In this document: positions 8,158 to 17,011 of the stretch, in pieces
How the letters are laid out: each line of letters starts with the position of its first letter
Position numbering within the stretch: position 1 is the stretch's first letter
Source of the DNA: Nibrella saemangeumensis
Lineage (GTDB): Bacteria; Bacteroidota; Bacteroidia; Cytophagales; Spirosomataceae
DNA: 64,000 bases
Direction: 5' to 3'
NCBI RefSeq assembly: GCF_039541915.1
Contig: NZ_BAABHD010000030.1
Location: 62,001 to 126,000 of the forward strand
Made by a program: the position numbers and the translations under genes
Notes under the pieces: model-generated
Database searches by the model: none
The model's input: the letters and a program-made list of their open reading frames with translations, nothing else
What the model was told of the DNA's origin: nothing

Positions 8158-9252
8158 ATGTCGCTGAAAAGACTCCCGCTTCATCACATTCATCAGCAAC
8201 TGGGTGCGAAGATCATGCCGTTTGCCGGCTATGAGATGCCGGTTCGCTATACCTCCGATATCGACGAACACCAGACCGTCCGCAACGCTGTCGGCATTTT
8301 CGATGTGTCGCACATGGGCGAGTTCATCGTCAAAGGTACTGATGCCTGTAGCCTCATCCAGCGTGTGTCAGCTAATGACGCAGCCCTCCTCTTCGACGGT
8401 AAAGTGCAGTATAGCTACCTGCCTAACGAGCAGGGTGGTGTTGTGGATGACCTGCTGATTTATCAGATCAGCCCGGTGGAGTTTATGCTGGTGGTCAATG
8501 CCTCGAACATCGAAAAAGACTGGAACTGGATCAACCAGCACAAGCGGGAGAACGACGATGTAGAACTGATCAACATCTCCGACGGTATGTGTCTGTTTGC
8601 CGTTCAGGGACCATTGGCCGCCCAGGCGCTGCAACCCCTGACCAACGCCAAGCTGGACTCCATGTCGTACTATACCTTCGAGAAAACAAACTTCGCCGGA
8701 GCCGCCAACGCCATTGTCTCGGCAACCGGTTATACCGGCGCGGGGGGCTTTGAAATATACGTCGCCAATGAGCAGGCCGAAGGAGTCTGGAACGCTATCA
8801 TGGAAGCCGGTGCGCCCTATGGCATCAAACCTATCGGTCTTGGTGCCCGCGATACCCTCCGGCTCGAAATGGGCTACTGCCTCTACGGCAACGACATCAC
8901 CGACACAACCTCACCCATAGAAGCTGGTTTAGGCTGGGTCACTAAGTTTACCAAGGACTTCATCAGTGCCGATACCTTCAAACAGCAGAAAGAGCAGGGC
9001 GTGAAGCGCAAGCTGGTAGCCTTTGAACTCCTGGATCGCGGTATTCCCCGCAGCCACTACGAAATCTGCAACGCCGAAGGTGAGACCATTGGTGAAGTGA
9101 CCTCCGGCACGCAGTCGCCCACCCTCAGCAAAGGCATCGGCATGGGGTACGTTCCCACCGAATACAGCAAGCCCGGAACTGAAATTACCATCAAAGTCCG
9201 CGACCGGCTGCTCAAAGGCCAAATCGTAAAACTGCCGTTTGTTAAAAAATGA
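8158..9252 (+). CDS. gcvT: Aminomethyltransferase (glycine cleavage T protein)
   Basis: GcvT transfers the methylene group from aminomethylated H-protein to tetrahydrofolate and releases ammonia. The 364 residues match the family length. Landmarks: LHHIHQQLGAKIMPFAGYEMPV at the N-terminus (split here by the family core), FDVSHMGEF near 45, ATGYTGAGGFEIY near 190, and the C-terminal barrel with GEVTSGTQSPTL. The other glycine cleavage genes are not in the window. The stop overlaps the start of comB by four bases (ATGA). Confidence 0.96.
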   Translation: MSLKRLPLHHIHQQLGAKIMPFAGYEMPVRYTSDIDEHQTVRNAVGIFDVSHMGEFIVKGTDACSLIQRVSANDAALLFDGKVQYSYLPNEQGGVVDDLLIYQISPVEFMLVVNASNIEKDWNWINQHKRENDDVELINISDGMCLFAVQGPLAAQALQPLTNAKLDSMSYYTFEKTNFAGAANAIVSATGYTGAGGFEIYVANEQAEGVWNAIMEAGAPYGIKPIGLGARDTLRLEMGYCLYGNDITDTTSPIEAGLGWVTKFTKDFISADTFKQQKEQGVKRKLVAFELLDRGIPRSHYEICNAEGETIGEVTSGTQSPTLSKGIGMGYVPTEYSKPGTEITIKVRDRLLKGQIVKLPFVKK

Positions 9253-9965
9253 AAAATATTGATGTCTGCTTAACGCCAGACTTACTCCACCTGCATAAGG
9301 ATACCCTTGAAAATTCGATTGTCGTCGTAGCGGATGTATTCCGAGCAACCTCGTGTATGGTTACGGCCTTCGCCCACGGTGTCGATTGCATTGTTCCCGT
9401 CGCTACCATCGAAGAATGCCGGCAATGGCAGGAGCGCGGGTATTACGGAGCCGCCGAGCGCAACGCTAAAATGGTCGAAGGTTTCGAGCTGAACAACTCG
9501 CCGTTCAGCTACATGGACGAGCGGCTACGTGGAGCCAAAATTGCTATGACCACTACCAACGGTACGCTGGCCATTACCCGTTCGCGTAACGCAGTGAAGG
9601 TAATGGTGGGGTCGTTTCTGAATCTAGAAGCCATTGCCCGGTATCTGCGGTCGCAGTCGTACGATGTGCTGGTGCTGTGTGCGGGCTGGAAAGGCCGGCC
9701 GAACCTGGAAGATACCCTGTTTGCCGGAGCGTTGATTGAGCGGCTGAAAGAAGAGTATTCAATGATGGAGGATAGCGCCATCATGGCGTGGCGAATGTAC
9801 AACCAGGGGAAGAATAATTTACCGCACTTCTTGGCTAATTCGTCGCACATCCGGCGATTGCAGCGACTGGGTATCCATAAGGACATCACCTATTGTCTGC
9901 AGCATGATCTATTTGATGTGGTGCCGGTACTGAGGGGGAATGCCCTGGTGTGTATCGAAGCATAA
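9249..9965 (+). CDS. ComB-family 2-phosphosulfolactate phosphatase
   Basis: The 238 residues fit the ComB family (Mg-dependent phosphatase of the coenzyme M pathway). Landmarks: VVVADVFRATS near 25-35, a central TTNGT, and LCAGWKGRPNLEDT near 145. Bacteroidota carry ComB homologues but do not make coenzyme M, so the physiological substrate here is uncertain. It is coupled to gcvT by an ATGA overlap. Its stop codon is inside the left arm of the terminator at 9961-10001. Confidence 0.85.
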   Translation: MKNIDVCLTPDLLHLHKDTLENSIVVVADVFRATSCMVTAFAHGVDCIVPVATIEECRQWQERGYYGAAERNAKMVEGFELNNSPFSYMDERLRGAKIAMTTTNGTLAITRSRNAVKVMVGSFLNLEAIARYLRSQSYDVLVLCAGWKGRPNLEDTLFAGALIERLKEEYSMMEDSAIMAWRMYNQGKNNLPHFLANSSHIRRLQRLGIHKDITYCLQHDLFDVVPVLRGNALVCIEA

Positions 9966-10001
9966 CAGAAGAGCCGGCTTGCAGCCGGCTCTTCTGTTAT
10001 G
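9961..10001. terminator. Bidirectional terminator holding both convergent stop codons
   Basis: A perfect 19-bp inverted repeat (arms 9961-9979 and 9983-10001) around a 3-base loop. The comB stop (9963-9965) is in one arm and the acyl carrier protein stop (9997-9999, minus) is in the other. There is no long T tract on either side, but the stem is very stable. Confidence 0.8.
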
Positions 10002-10245
10002 CCGCCATGGCGACGTCGATATGCTGCTCTTCGCGGAGGTAGGTGTACACACCTTCCAGAGTTCTTAATTTCTTATAATCTTCGTCGGGAATACGGATGC
10101 CGAATGTCCGCTCCAACTGCACAATCAGATCAACGGTATCAAGGCTGTCAAGCCCAAGGTCGCGGGTCAAATGAACATTGCTGTGGTGAATGGCCGCTTC
10201 GTCAACACCAAAGCCTTTTAAGATAGAGACTACTTTCTCTTTCAT
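9997..10245 (-). CDS. Acyl carrier protein
   Basis: An 82-residue acidic four-helix carrier protein. The phosphopantetheine attachment Ser is Ser34 in GLDSLDTVDL. Two adjacent ATGs (10248, 10245) open the frame; the upstream extension to 10317 has no family similarity. No fatty acid synthesis genes adjoin it, so it is a stand-alone ACP, either a second copy or one serving a special pathway. Confidence 0.9.
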   Translation of the reverse strand: MKEKVVSILKGFGVDEAAIHHSNVHLTRDLGLDSLDTVDLIVQLERTFGIRIPDEDYKKLRTLEGVYTYLREEQHIDVAMAA

Positions 10246-10379
10246 CATGTACTGAACTTTATGGGTTGAACTCAGGGAATTGGTATTCGAGTGGGGAAGC
10301 CTGCGAAACAGGCACACTTACTAAACTAACAGCAATATACCAAATTTGTTGTATGGTATCATCATCATAAACGAAATTT

Positions 10380-10393
10380 TTAACATTCGTTAA
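10380..10393. promoter_or_regulatory. Candidate MarR operator palindrome
   Basis: TTAAC-ATTC-GTTAA, a 5+4+5 palindrome in the divergent region between the acyl carrier protein and the MarR gene. Its assignment rests only on position and symmetry. Confidence 0.3.
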
Positions 10394-10477
10394 GGCTCTT
10401 TTGATTAAATGGTCAAAACAGGGCCTGTCAGGAGCAAAATTTTCTTTATCTACGCTAAAATTGGTACTTTTCGGGAT

Positions 10478-10966
10478 ATGACCCCGGAAACCGACAATAA
10501 AATCATTGATATAACTCATTTCTGCTCAGCCCGCGAACTGGCCATTGGCCGGCTGACCTGGCGACTGAAGCGGTATATGGATAGTTACCTCGAAGCCGAA
10601 CTGCACATGCTGGGCTTCTGCGATTTTAAAACCAGCTACCTTGTTTTTCTGGCCAACATCGACGAGAACGGCACGACCAACAACGAACTCGCCCGGCGGG
10701 CGGGCGTCACCAAGCAGGCCATGAGTAAGATCGTGCGGCTGCTGGAGGACGACGGCTATATCTACCTGGTCCGAAACGAAAAGGACTCCCGCTCCAGCCG
10801 CATCCTCATCAACGAACGGGGCCACGAACTCTTCCGGGCGGTGGTGAGTTGTATGCAGAACCTGCAGGAGAAGTTCGACGCCATTGCCGGTCCCCGCCAG
10901 ATCGATCAGATGCTCGGTACGCTAAGCCTGCTGGTCGATGAACTGGACAAAGAAACCTGCTCATAA
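10478..10966 (+). CDS. MarR-family transcriptional regulator
   Basis: A winged-helix repressor of 162 residues from ATG 10478; the upstream in-frame extension from 10409 is AT-rich leader. The HTH is at about residues 65-95 (NNELARRAGVTKQAMSKIVR) and the wing contains EKDSRSSRI, a MarR hallmark. It ends ten bases before the aldehyde dehydrogenase, so it probably controls that gene and itself in response to a small aromatic or aldehyde ligand (inference). Confidence 0.88.
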   Translation: MTPETDNKIIDITHFCSARELAIGRLTWRLKRYMDSYLEAELHMLGFCDFKTSYLVFLANIDENGTTNNELARRAGVTKQAMSKIVRLLEDDGYIYLVRNEKDSRSSRILINERGHELFRAVVSCMQNLQEKFDAIAGPRQIDQMLGTLSLLVDELDKETCS

Positions 10967-10975
10967 GATACCGCC

Positions 10976-12331
10976 ATGCCACTCCACTCCATTAATCCGT
11001 ACACGCAGAAGCCGATCAAAACCTACCGCACCGACAGCCCCAATGCCGTTGAGCGCAAGCTGAAACAGGCCGATAAAGCCTTTGCCGACTGGTCAGCGCT
11101 ATCGGTTCGGGAGCGTATTGAGTACTTCCGGAAAGTAGCCGCCCACCTCACCGATAACAAGCAGCGCTACGGCGAACTGATGACGGCCGAGATGGGCAAA
11201 ACCCTGAAAGAAGCCATGTCGGAGGTGGAGAAATGCGCAACAGGATGCAACTACTATATTGATAATGCAGAGACGTTTCTGGCCGACCAGTCGATTAAGA
11301 CCGAAGCCCGCAGGAGCTTTATTGCCTACCAGCCGCTGGGACCGGTGCTGGCCATTATGCCCTGGAATTTCCCGTTCTGGCAGGTATTCCGGTTTGCCAT
11401 TCCGGGGCTGATTGCCGGGAACGTCGGTCTGCTGAAACACGCGGCCAACGTCAGCGGCTGCGCCCTGGCCATTGAAGAACTCTTTACGAACTGCGGTTTT
11501 CCGGAGGGTGTGTTTCAGTCGCTGCTGGTGGAGTCGAAAAACGTAGAGGGTATTCTGAAGGACAAGCGTGTCAAGGCCGTTACCCTCACCGGCAGCGAAA
11601 AAGCCGGAGCCTCCGTGGCGGCTACCGCCGGTAGCCAGATCAAAAAGTCGGTGCTGGAACTGGGCGGCAGCGATGCGCTGGTGGTGCTGGCCGATGCCGA
11701 TCTGGCCAAAGCTGCCGAAACGGCTACCCGCTCCCGTATGCAGAATGCTGGTCAAAGTTGCATTGCCGCCAAGCGCTTTATCGTAGAAAAATCCGTCAAA
11801 AAAGAGTTTACCGACCGCGTACTGCAGCACATCCGCGACATCCGCCAGGGGGATCCTATGCAGGAAAACACCACCATGGGACCTGTGGCCCGCCCAGACC
11901 TCGCCGACGAAATCGAGCGCCAGTGCGCCGAATCTGTCCGGCAAGGTGCCAGGCTATTACATGGCGGTGAGCGAGATAACTGCAACGTTCAACCCATGCT
12001 ACTCGACAAGGTAAAACCCGGCATGACGGCTTTTGACGAAGAGACCTTCGGCCCGCTGGCGGTCATCATCGAAGCCAGAGACGAACCCGACGCTATTAAG
12101 CTCGCCAACCAGTCCAACTACGGCTTAGGCTCGGCTCTCTGGACGCAGGACCCCGAGAAAGCCGACCGGCTGGCCCGGCAGATTCAGGCCGGTTCGGTAT
12201 TTGTCAACTCCCTCATGCGCTCCGATCCGCGTGTACCCTTCGGCGGCATTAAAGTCTCCGGCTTCGGCCGCGAACTCTCCGAAGCGGGTATTAAGGAATT
12301 TGTGAATATCAAAACGGTTTGGATGGAGTAA
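10976..12331 (+). CDS. NAD(P)-dependent succinate-semialdehyde-type aldehyde dehydrogenase
   Basis: A 451-residue ALDH superfamily enzyme. The catalytic Cys262 sits in NAGQSCIAAKRF and the general base Glu228 in LELGGSD; MPWNFPFWQ marks the cofactor domain. The length and the N-terminal INPYTQK match the short succinate-semialdehyde dehydrogenase group, which oxidises succinate semialdehyde to succinate; the exact aldehyde is inferred. It is ten bases behind the MarR gene and probably in its operon. Confidence 0.85.
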   Translation: MPLHSINPYTQKPIKTYRTDSPNAVERKLKQADKAFADWSALSVRERIEYFRKVAAHLTDNKQRYGELMTAEMGKTLKEAMSEVEKCATGCNYYIDNAETFLADQSIKTEARRSFIAYQPLGPVLAIMPWNFPFWQVFRFAIPGLIAGNVGLLKHAANVSGCALAIEELFTNCGFPEGVFQSLLVESKNVEGILKDKRVKAVTLTGSEKAGASVAATAGSQIKKSVLELGGSDALVVLADADLAKAAETATRSRMQNAGQSCIAAKRFIVEKSVKKEFTDRVLQHIRDIRQGDPMQENTTMGPVARPDLADEIERQCAESVRQGARLLHGGERDNCNVQPMLLDKVKPGMTAFDEETFGPLAVIIEARDEPDAIKLANQSNYGLGSALWTQDPEKADRLARQIQAGSVFVNSLMRSDPRVPFGGIKVSGFGRELSEAGIKEFVNIKTVWME

Positions 12332-12407
12332 AGGCACTAAGACGGGATACCCGGCAGTAGAGAATTAAAAGTAAAAAGATGATCGACGAGTGGGCACCAT
12401 TAACCTT

Positions 12408-13943
12408 ATGCGAAACCTAATTCTCTGTTTAGTAGGCTTTGGCTGCCTCTGCATGACATGGGCAGAGAAGCCTGTCAACACTGTCGGTCAAAACCCGACC
12501 CCGCCAAATATCATCTATATTCTGGCTGATGATCTGGGTTATGGTGATGTGTCCGTTTATAACCCGGCAGGAGGCATTACTACCCCTAATATTGATAAGC
12601 TGGCGTCGCAGGGCATGCGCTTTACGGATGCTCATTCACCGTCGTCTGTCTGTACCCCTACCCGCTACGGCTTGCTGACCGGCCGGTATCCCTGGCGCAG
12701 CCGGTTGCCCGTTGGGGTGTTGCGGGGATATAGCCGGACCCTGATTGAAGCGGATCGCCCGAGCATAGCGTCTTTATTAGCCAGTAGCGGCTATAACACA
12801 GCTGTTATCGGCAAATGGCATTTAGGATTAGACTGGACTCTGCAAAAAGAACACGAATCGCTCGTAACGACGGACGGCTACGGCATTCAATCAGAATTGA
12901 ACCCTGATCATATCGATTTTTCCCGTAATCCTACCCAGGGACCAAATAGCATTGGGTTTACGTATTCGTACATCCTGCCGGCCTCGCTCGATATGCCGCC
13001 CTACTGTTACCTCGAAAATCATAAGCTGGTTGAACTGCCAATGGCCTATACAAAAGGCCAAAAGCCGGCAGCGGATTATTCAGGTCCGTTCTGGCGGGAA
13101 GGCAAAATGGCACCGTCCTTCGATTTTCATGGCGTACTGCCCACGTTTGTGGCCAAAGCGCAGGCTTTTCTGAAAAAACAAAGCCGCCGTAAGCCTTTCT
13201 TCCTGTACCTTCCCCTGGCGGCTCCGCACACCCCCTGGATGCCGACCAACGCATACACCGGTAAATCCAGAGCCGGTGAATACGGTGATTTTGTCCAGCA
13301 GGTTGATGCGGCCATTGGGGAAGTACTACAAACACTAGAACAATCGGGGCTGGCCAATAATACCATCGTCATCTTTGCGAGTGACAACGGTCCGTACTGG
13401 CCAAAAAACCTGGTCAACCAATTCAACCACCGGGCGGCCGGCCCTTTCAGGGGCATGAAAGGCGACGCATACGAGGCCGGACACCGCATTCCGTTTATCG
13501 TCCGTTGGCCAGGCCGGGTAAAGGCGGGTACCGTCAGCGCGGCTATCACTACACTGACCAATCTGATGGCCACCTGCCAGGAGATGCTGGGTAACAAAGA
13601 CGATCGGTTTACCACCGAAGACAGCTACAGTCTTCTGCCCGTATTGTTGGGAAAGGCCAGCCACGTGGCCGATCAGCCGGCGGTTGTTCATAGCTCTTCC
13701 GCCGGCTATTACGCCATCCGTAAAGGTGACTGGAAACTGATTCAGGGCCTGGGCTCAGGTGGCTTTACACAGCCGGCAACCGGTAAACCAGAGGCAGGCG
13801 GACCAATCGGGCAACTCTATAACCTCGCTACCGACATCGCCGAAACGACCAATCTGTACCAGCAACACCCCGAAAAAGTGGCCGAACTCACCGGCTTACT
13901 CACCCGAATCCGCCAAAGTCAAACGAAGGTTACAGGGCAATAG
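12408..13943 (+). CDS. Exported sulfatase (arylsulfatase family)
   Basis: A 511-residue sulfatase with an N-terminal signal peptide (MRNLILCLVGFGCLC...). The formylglycine-type signature is SVCTPTRYGLLTG with Cys82 as the modified residue, and the metal-binding ADDLGYGD and SDNGPY motifs are present. ATG 12408 is preferred over GTG 12390 because it opens the signal peptide directly. It probably removes sulfate from a polysaccharide or aryl ester in the periplasm. No anaerobic maturase or FGE gene is in view. Confidence 0.92.
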   Translation: MRNLILCLVGFGCLCMTWAEKPVNTVGQNPTPPNIIYILADDLGYGDVSVYNPAGGITTPNIDKLASQGMRFTDAHSPSSVCTPTRYGLLTGRYPWRSRLPVGVLRGYSRTLIEADRPSIASLLASSGYNTAVIGKWHLGLDWTLQKEHESLVTTDGYGIQSELNPDHIDFSRNPTQGPNSIGFTYSYILPASLDMPPYCYLENHKLVELPMAYTKGQKPAADYSGPFWREGKMAPSFDFHGVLPTFVAKAQAFLKKQSRRKPFFLYLPLAAPHTPWMPTNAYTGKSRAGEYGDFVQQVDAAIGEVLQTLEQSGLANNTIVIFASDNGPYWPKNLVNQFNHRAAGPFRGMKGDAYEAGHRIPFIVRWPGRVKAGTVSAAITTLTNLMATCQEMLGNKDDRFTTEDSYSLLPVLLGKASHVADQPAVVHSSSAGYYAIRKGDWKLIQGLGSGGFTQPATGKPEAGGPIGQLYNLATDIAETTNLYQQHPEKVAELTGLLTRIRQSQTKVTGQ

Positions 13944-13972
13944 GTGTTTGCGGTAGTATGCTCTTTTCTAGT

Positions 13973-15418
13973 TTACAACTGATAGCCGCCATTGTACTGG
14001 CGTTTAACAAACTGATTGGCGTAGTCGAAGTTAGTAATGCGCATATTCTCGCCATCCCACAAGAGTTTTTTCCGACCGGGGAACGTAAAGCCGCCACCCG
14101 CTTTTGACTCACGGTACATATAGCTGCGGGTAGCCAGGTTACCCATCAATACGGTTTCGGTGAGCGGCCCGGCCTGATCGAAGGGTGAACTGGTGTAGGC
14201 GCCATAGCCCTCTTTGCAGGCTTTGACCCACTGCTGCTGGTGTCCATCGGTTTTGCCCTCGACCAGCGGCTTCTCGGGCGCAGGCAGGGTTTTACCGGCA
14301 AACTTATCGGCAGGCAGCAAGCGGGGGTTATTGCCGAACAACTCACCCACGACCAAGCCCTTGGTGCCAATGAACATGACTCCGCCGTTCTGGTCGGTGA
14401 ATACCTGGTTGTAATCAACACCATCGGGTAGTTGGGGTCGGATACCACCATCATACCACGAAAACTTGATTTCTTTGATCTTCCGGTCGTCGGAGGGAAA
14501 CGTCAGGTGAATGGCCGAGGAGGGCGGACACACATCGTCAAAGAAAGCCTGCTTGAAAAAGTCGGCGTACACCGAACCGACACTGCTCTCGACGGAGGTC
14601 GGATATTTCAATTTTAGCGCCCGGAAAGGTACGTCCATAAAATGGCAGCCCATATCACCCAGCGCCCCGGTACCGAAATCCCAGTACCCGCGCCAGCGGA
14701 ACGGCATGTAGGCTTCGTGGTAGTCGCGGTAGGGAGCAGTGCCCAGCCACAGTTTCCAGTCTACCTCCGGTGGTATCGGCTGCGACTCGCCCCGGTCTTT
14801 AGGCGAGCGAACACCCTGCGGCCATACCGGACGGTCGGTCCAGCAGTTGACGGTATGCACTTTGCCAATTAACCCTTTCTGAATCCAGGTTTCAATCTGG
14901 CGGGTGGCGTCACCGCTGCTGCCCTGATTGCCCATCTGCGTCACCACGCGGTACTTGCGGGCGGCTTCGGTCAGCATCCGGGCTTCGTAGATGTCGTGCG
15001 TCAGCGGTTTCTCCACGTACACGTGCTTGCCCAGCTGCATAGCGGCCATGGCAATGGGTGCGTGCATATGGTCGGGGGTGCTGATAATGACCGCATCGAA
15101 CGTCTTACCTGCCTGGTCAAACATCTGGCGATAGTCTTTAAAATAAGGAGCATTCGAAAACTGCTCGCGGTACTTCTTCGACTGCCGATCATCGACGTCG
15201 CAGAGGGCCACCATATTATCGGTCCCCCCGTTGTACGCCTGCCGGATGTTGACATCCGCTTTGCCCCCGCAGCCCACAGCCGCCATATTGAGCTTATCAC
15301 TGGGGGCAATATACCCTTTGCCCAGCACATGCCGGGGCACAATAAAGAACGAACCGGCAGCTGCCAGGGCGCTGGCCTGAATAAAGCTTCGACGGGAGGT
15401 TTTGGGGGTCGGGTTCAT
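13973..15418 (-). CDS. Tat-exported Gfo/Idh/MocA-family oxidoreductase
   Basis: A 481-residue NAD(P)-dependent oxidoreductase with a twin-arginine signal (SRRSFIQASAL, Arg9-Arg10). The Rossmann fold follows (AAVGCGGKADVN near 46) with the conserved EKP (YVEKPLTHD near 138). The C-terminal half is the usual alpha/beta substrate domain. Such exported members are common in Bacteroidota and Planctomycetota sugar-degrading gene sets. It is convergent with the sulfatase, 29 bases from its stop. The substrate is unknown. Confidence 0.88.
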   Translation of the reverse strand: MNPTPKTSRRSFIQASALAAAGSFFIVPRHVLGKGYIAPSDKLNMAAVGCGGKADVNIRQAYNGGTDNMVALCDVDDRQSKKYREQFSNAPYFKDYRQMFDQAGKTFDAVIISTPDHMHAPIAMAAMQLGKHVYVEKPLTHDIYEARMLTEAARKYRVVTQMGNQGSSGDATRQIETWIQKGLIGKVHTVNCWTDRPVWPQGVRSPKDRGESQPIPPEVDWKLWLGTAPYRDYHEAYMPFRWRGYWDFGTGALGDMGCHFMDVPFRALKLKYPTSVESSVGSVYADFFKQAFFDDVCPPSSAIHLTFPSDDRKIKEIKFSWYDGGIRPQLPDGVDYNQVFTDQNGGVMFIGTKGLVVGELFGNNPRLLPADKFAGKTLPAPEKPLVEGKTDGHQQQWVKACKEGYGAYTSSPFDQAGPLTETVLMGNLATRSYMYRESKAGGGFTFPGRKKLLWDGENMRITNFDYANQFVKRQYNGGYQL

Positions 15419-15430
15419 TAGAGTTTAGGA

Positions 15431-15528
15431 GTAAAAGAGTGAATGAGCGAAAGAATGAAAGAGCGATATGTATGCTAATTTACATGTTCCTGCTCTTATT
15501 CCACTCTTTCCCTCATTCACTCTTTCAC
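15431..15528. repeat. Low-complexity imperfect inverted repeat
   Basis: Arms 15431-15453 and 15506-15528 are reverse complements with two mismatches in 23 bases. They are built from gaaagagt/gaatgag-like words, around a loop of about 52 bases. The repeat lies between the SCP2-like gene and the oxidoreductase, both on the minus strand, so it could be a terminator for one or a leader for the other. Confidence 0.6.
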
Positions 15529-15536
15529 TCTTTATA

Positions 15537-15833
15537 TCACGACATCACCTGCGCCATCTTCATTGCCACACCCATGTCGCCTTTTACTTTGAGTTTGCCG
15601 GACATGAAAGCCATCATAGGGTTGAGGTCGCCGGAGCCCATTTTGATGAGGTCACCGATGCTAACTTGGATCAGGCAGTCGGCATCTTTATCTTCGTTGG
15701 TGACGACCGCCGGCGACTGGTTACCGTCGATATAGATGACGCCCTGGTCGGTAGCCAGTTTAGCGGTAGCATTCAGGTTGTCGGCATTGCCTACGCGGGA
15801 CCGGATCTGCTCAGTCAGTTCCTGTAAAGTCAT
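15537..15833 (-). CDS. SCP2 sterol-carrier-domain-like protein
   Basis: A 98-residue single-domain protein. The C-terminal half (DLIKMGSGDLNPMMAFMSGK, then LKVKGDMGVAMKM) is typical of the SCP2 lipid-binding fold, which holds fatty acyl or other hydrophobic ligands in a cytosolic pocket. No signal peptide or transmembrane helix. Its role is unknown; small stand-alone SCP2 proteins often accompany lipid metabolism. Confidence 0.85.
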   Translation of the reverse strand: MTLQELTEQIRSRVGNADNLNATAKLATDQGVIYIDGNQSPAVVTNEDKDADCLIQVSIGDLIKMGSGDLNPMMAFMSGKLKVKGDMGVAMKMAQVMS

Positions 15834-16002
15834 TGTCTGTGGTTTTAGTTTGTAAACCGGTAAAACTATCGAGGAAAAGTAAGGTTTTCAAGAAATTGGC
15901 GGCCAATCCATTTACGACCCAACGGCGATCCTGAACCGCTGTTGGATACTTTGTTGCTTTGGCCAATGGAACCCCTTAGATTACAGGCAAAAACAAACAC
16001 CC

Positions 16003-16500
16003 ATGGAACCAACGCCTACCCCGCCCATCTACGAATCGGCCCCGGCTCGTCCGCAGTTTCTGACCATCCTCTGCGTGCTTACCTTCCTCAGTTGCGCCTG
16101 GGGTATATACGACAGCATTGTTACCTATGCCACCGCCGATACGGCATCCAGCATCGCGCAGGAAGCACTCGACGAAGCCGCAGATCGGATGCAGGGCCGG
16201 GAGGGAGCTGAGTTTGTCGAACGCATTATGGGCACAGTTCAGGGTAGCCTGAGCCCTGAGAACCTCCGGAAGTCGGCAATTTCCAAGCTGGTTTATAACC
16301 TGCTGACGCTGCTCGGAGCCATTCTGATGTTTAACCTGCGCCGGGTTGGGTATTACGCCTACCTGGGCGGGGTTATTGCCGGCTTTCTGTTACCGATTCT
16401 CCTGATCGGCGGCCTGGTAGGGTTTGCTTCCTCGACCGGTGTTTTCTTCAGCATCATCTTCACCATTCTGTACGGTACGCAGTTGAAATATATGCGATAA
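16003..16500 (+). CDS. Hypothetical membrane protein, four helices
   Basis: I do not recognise a function. The 165 residues start with a Pro-rich tail (MEPTPTPPIYES), followed by TM1 (about 19-40), a soluble segment of about 55 residues, and three hydrophobic helices (about 95-110, 118-140, 143-160). ATG 16003 is preceded by an AT-rich leader. The next gene, blaI, has its own promoter-like region, so this is probably a single-gene unit. Confidence 0.75.
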   Translation: MEPTPTPPIYESAPARPQFLTILCVLTFLSCAWGIYDSIVTYATADTASSIAQEALDEAADRMQGREGAEFVERIMGTVQGSLSPENLRKSAISKLVYNLLTLLGAILMFNLRRVGYYAYLGGVIAGFLLPILLIGGLVGFASSTGVFFSIIFTILYGTQLKYMR

Positions 16501-16560
16501 AACGCTGGCTGGCCCCCTGCTGACCAGGTGAGAAAAAAATTTCAACAAAATACCTAAATC

Positions 16561-16596
16561 ATTAGTTGTAAAACTAAACGATTAGTAGTACCTTTA
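16561..16596 (+). promoter_or_regulatory. Putative BlaI operator and promoter
   Basis: Direct repeats ATTAGTTGTA (16561-16570) and ATTAGTAGTA (16581-16590) are 20 bases apart. The first is part of a palindrome, TTAGTT-GTAA-AACTAA (16562-16577). A -7-like TACCTTTA (16589-16596, one mismatch to TAnnTTTG) overlaps the second repeat. BlaI-type repressors bind such symmetric TA-rich sites over their own promoters. Confidence 0.5.
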
Positions 16597-16627
16597 TTTC
16601 AGCTTTACCTGATCACTCTTATTACCT

Positions 16628-17011
16628 ATGCAACTACGGGAATTAACCAAAGCAGAAGAAGAAATCATGCGGGTGCTCTGGCAACTGGAAAAGGCCTTTG
16701 TCAAAGATGTGCTAGCCGAACTGCCGGAACCGAAACCAGCCTACAACACTGTTTCGACCATTATCCGGATTCTGGAGAAAAAGGGCCTGGTCGGGTATAC
16801 GGCGTATGGAAAGACGCACGAATACTACCCCCTAATCACGGAGGAACAGTACAAGCGCTTCGAGATGGACCAGCTGATGACGAACTATTTCGACAATTCG
16901 CTCCAGAAACTGGTGTCTTTCTTTGTAAAGGACCGCAAGCTGAGTCTGACCGAAACCGACGAGATTATCAATCTCCTTAACCGGAAGGGTCACGACCCTC
17001 AGAAGCCATGA
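16628..17011 (+). CDS. BlaI/MecI/CopY-family repressor
   Basis: A 127-residue winged-helix repressor. It begins with LTKAEEEIMRVLWQLEKAFVK, and the recognition region is YNTVSTIIRILEKKGLV, both typical of BlaI/MecI. A C-terminal dimerisation helix follows. It overlaps the BlaR1-like gene by four bases (ATGA), as is common for this pair. In the known systems the repressor is released after proteolysis triggered by the membrane partner. Confidence 0.93.
   Translation: MQLRELTKAEEEIMRVLWQLEKAFVKDVLAELPEPKPAYNTVSTIIRILEKKGLVGYTAYGKTHEYYPLITEEQYKRFEMDQLMTNYFDNSLQKLVSFFVKDRKLSLTETDEIINLLNRKGHDPQKP

Noticed and set aside
11099..11944. A 281-codon minus-strand frame opposite the aldehyde dehydrogenase
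   Set aside because: The plus strand carries all catalytic motifs; the antisense product looks random.
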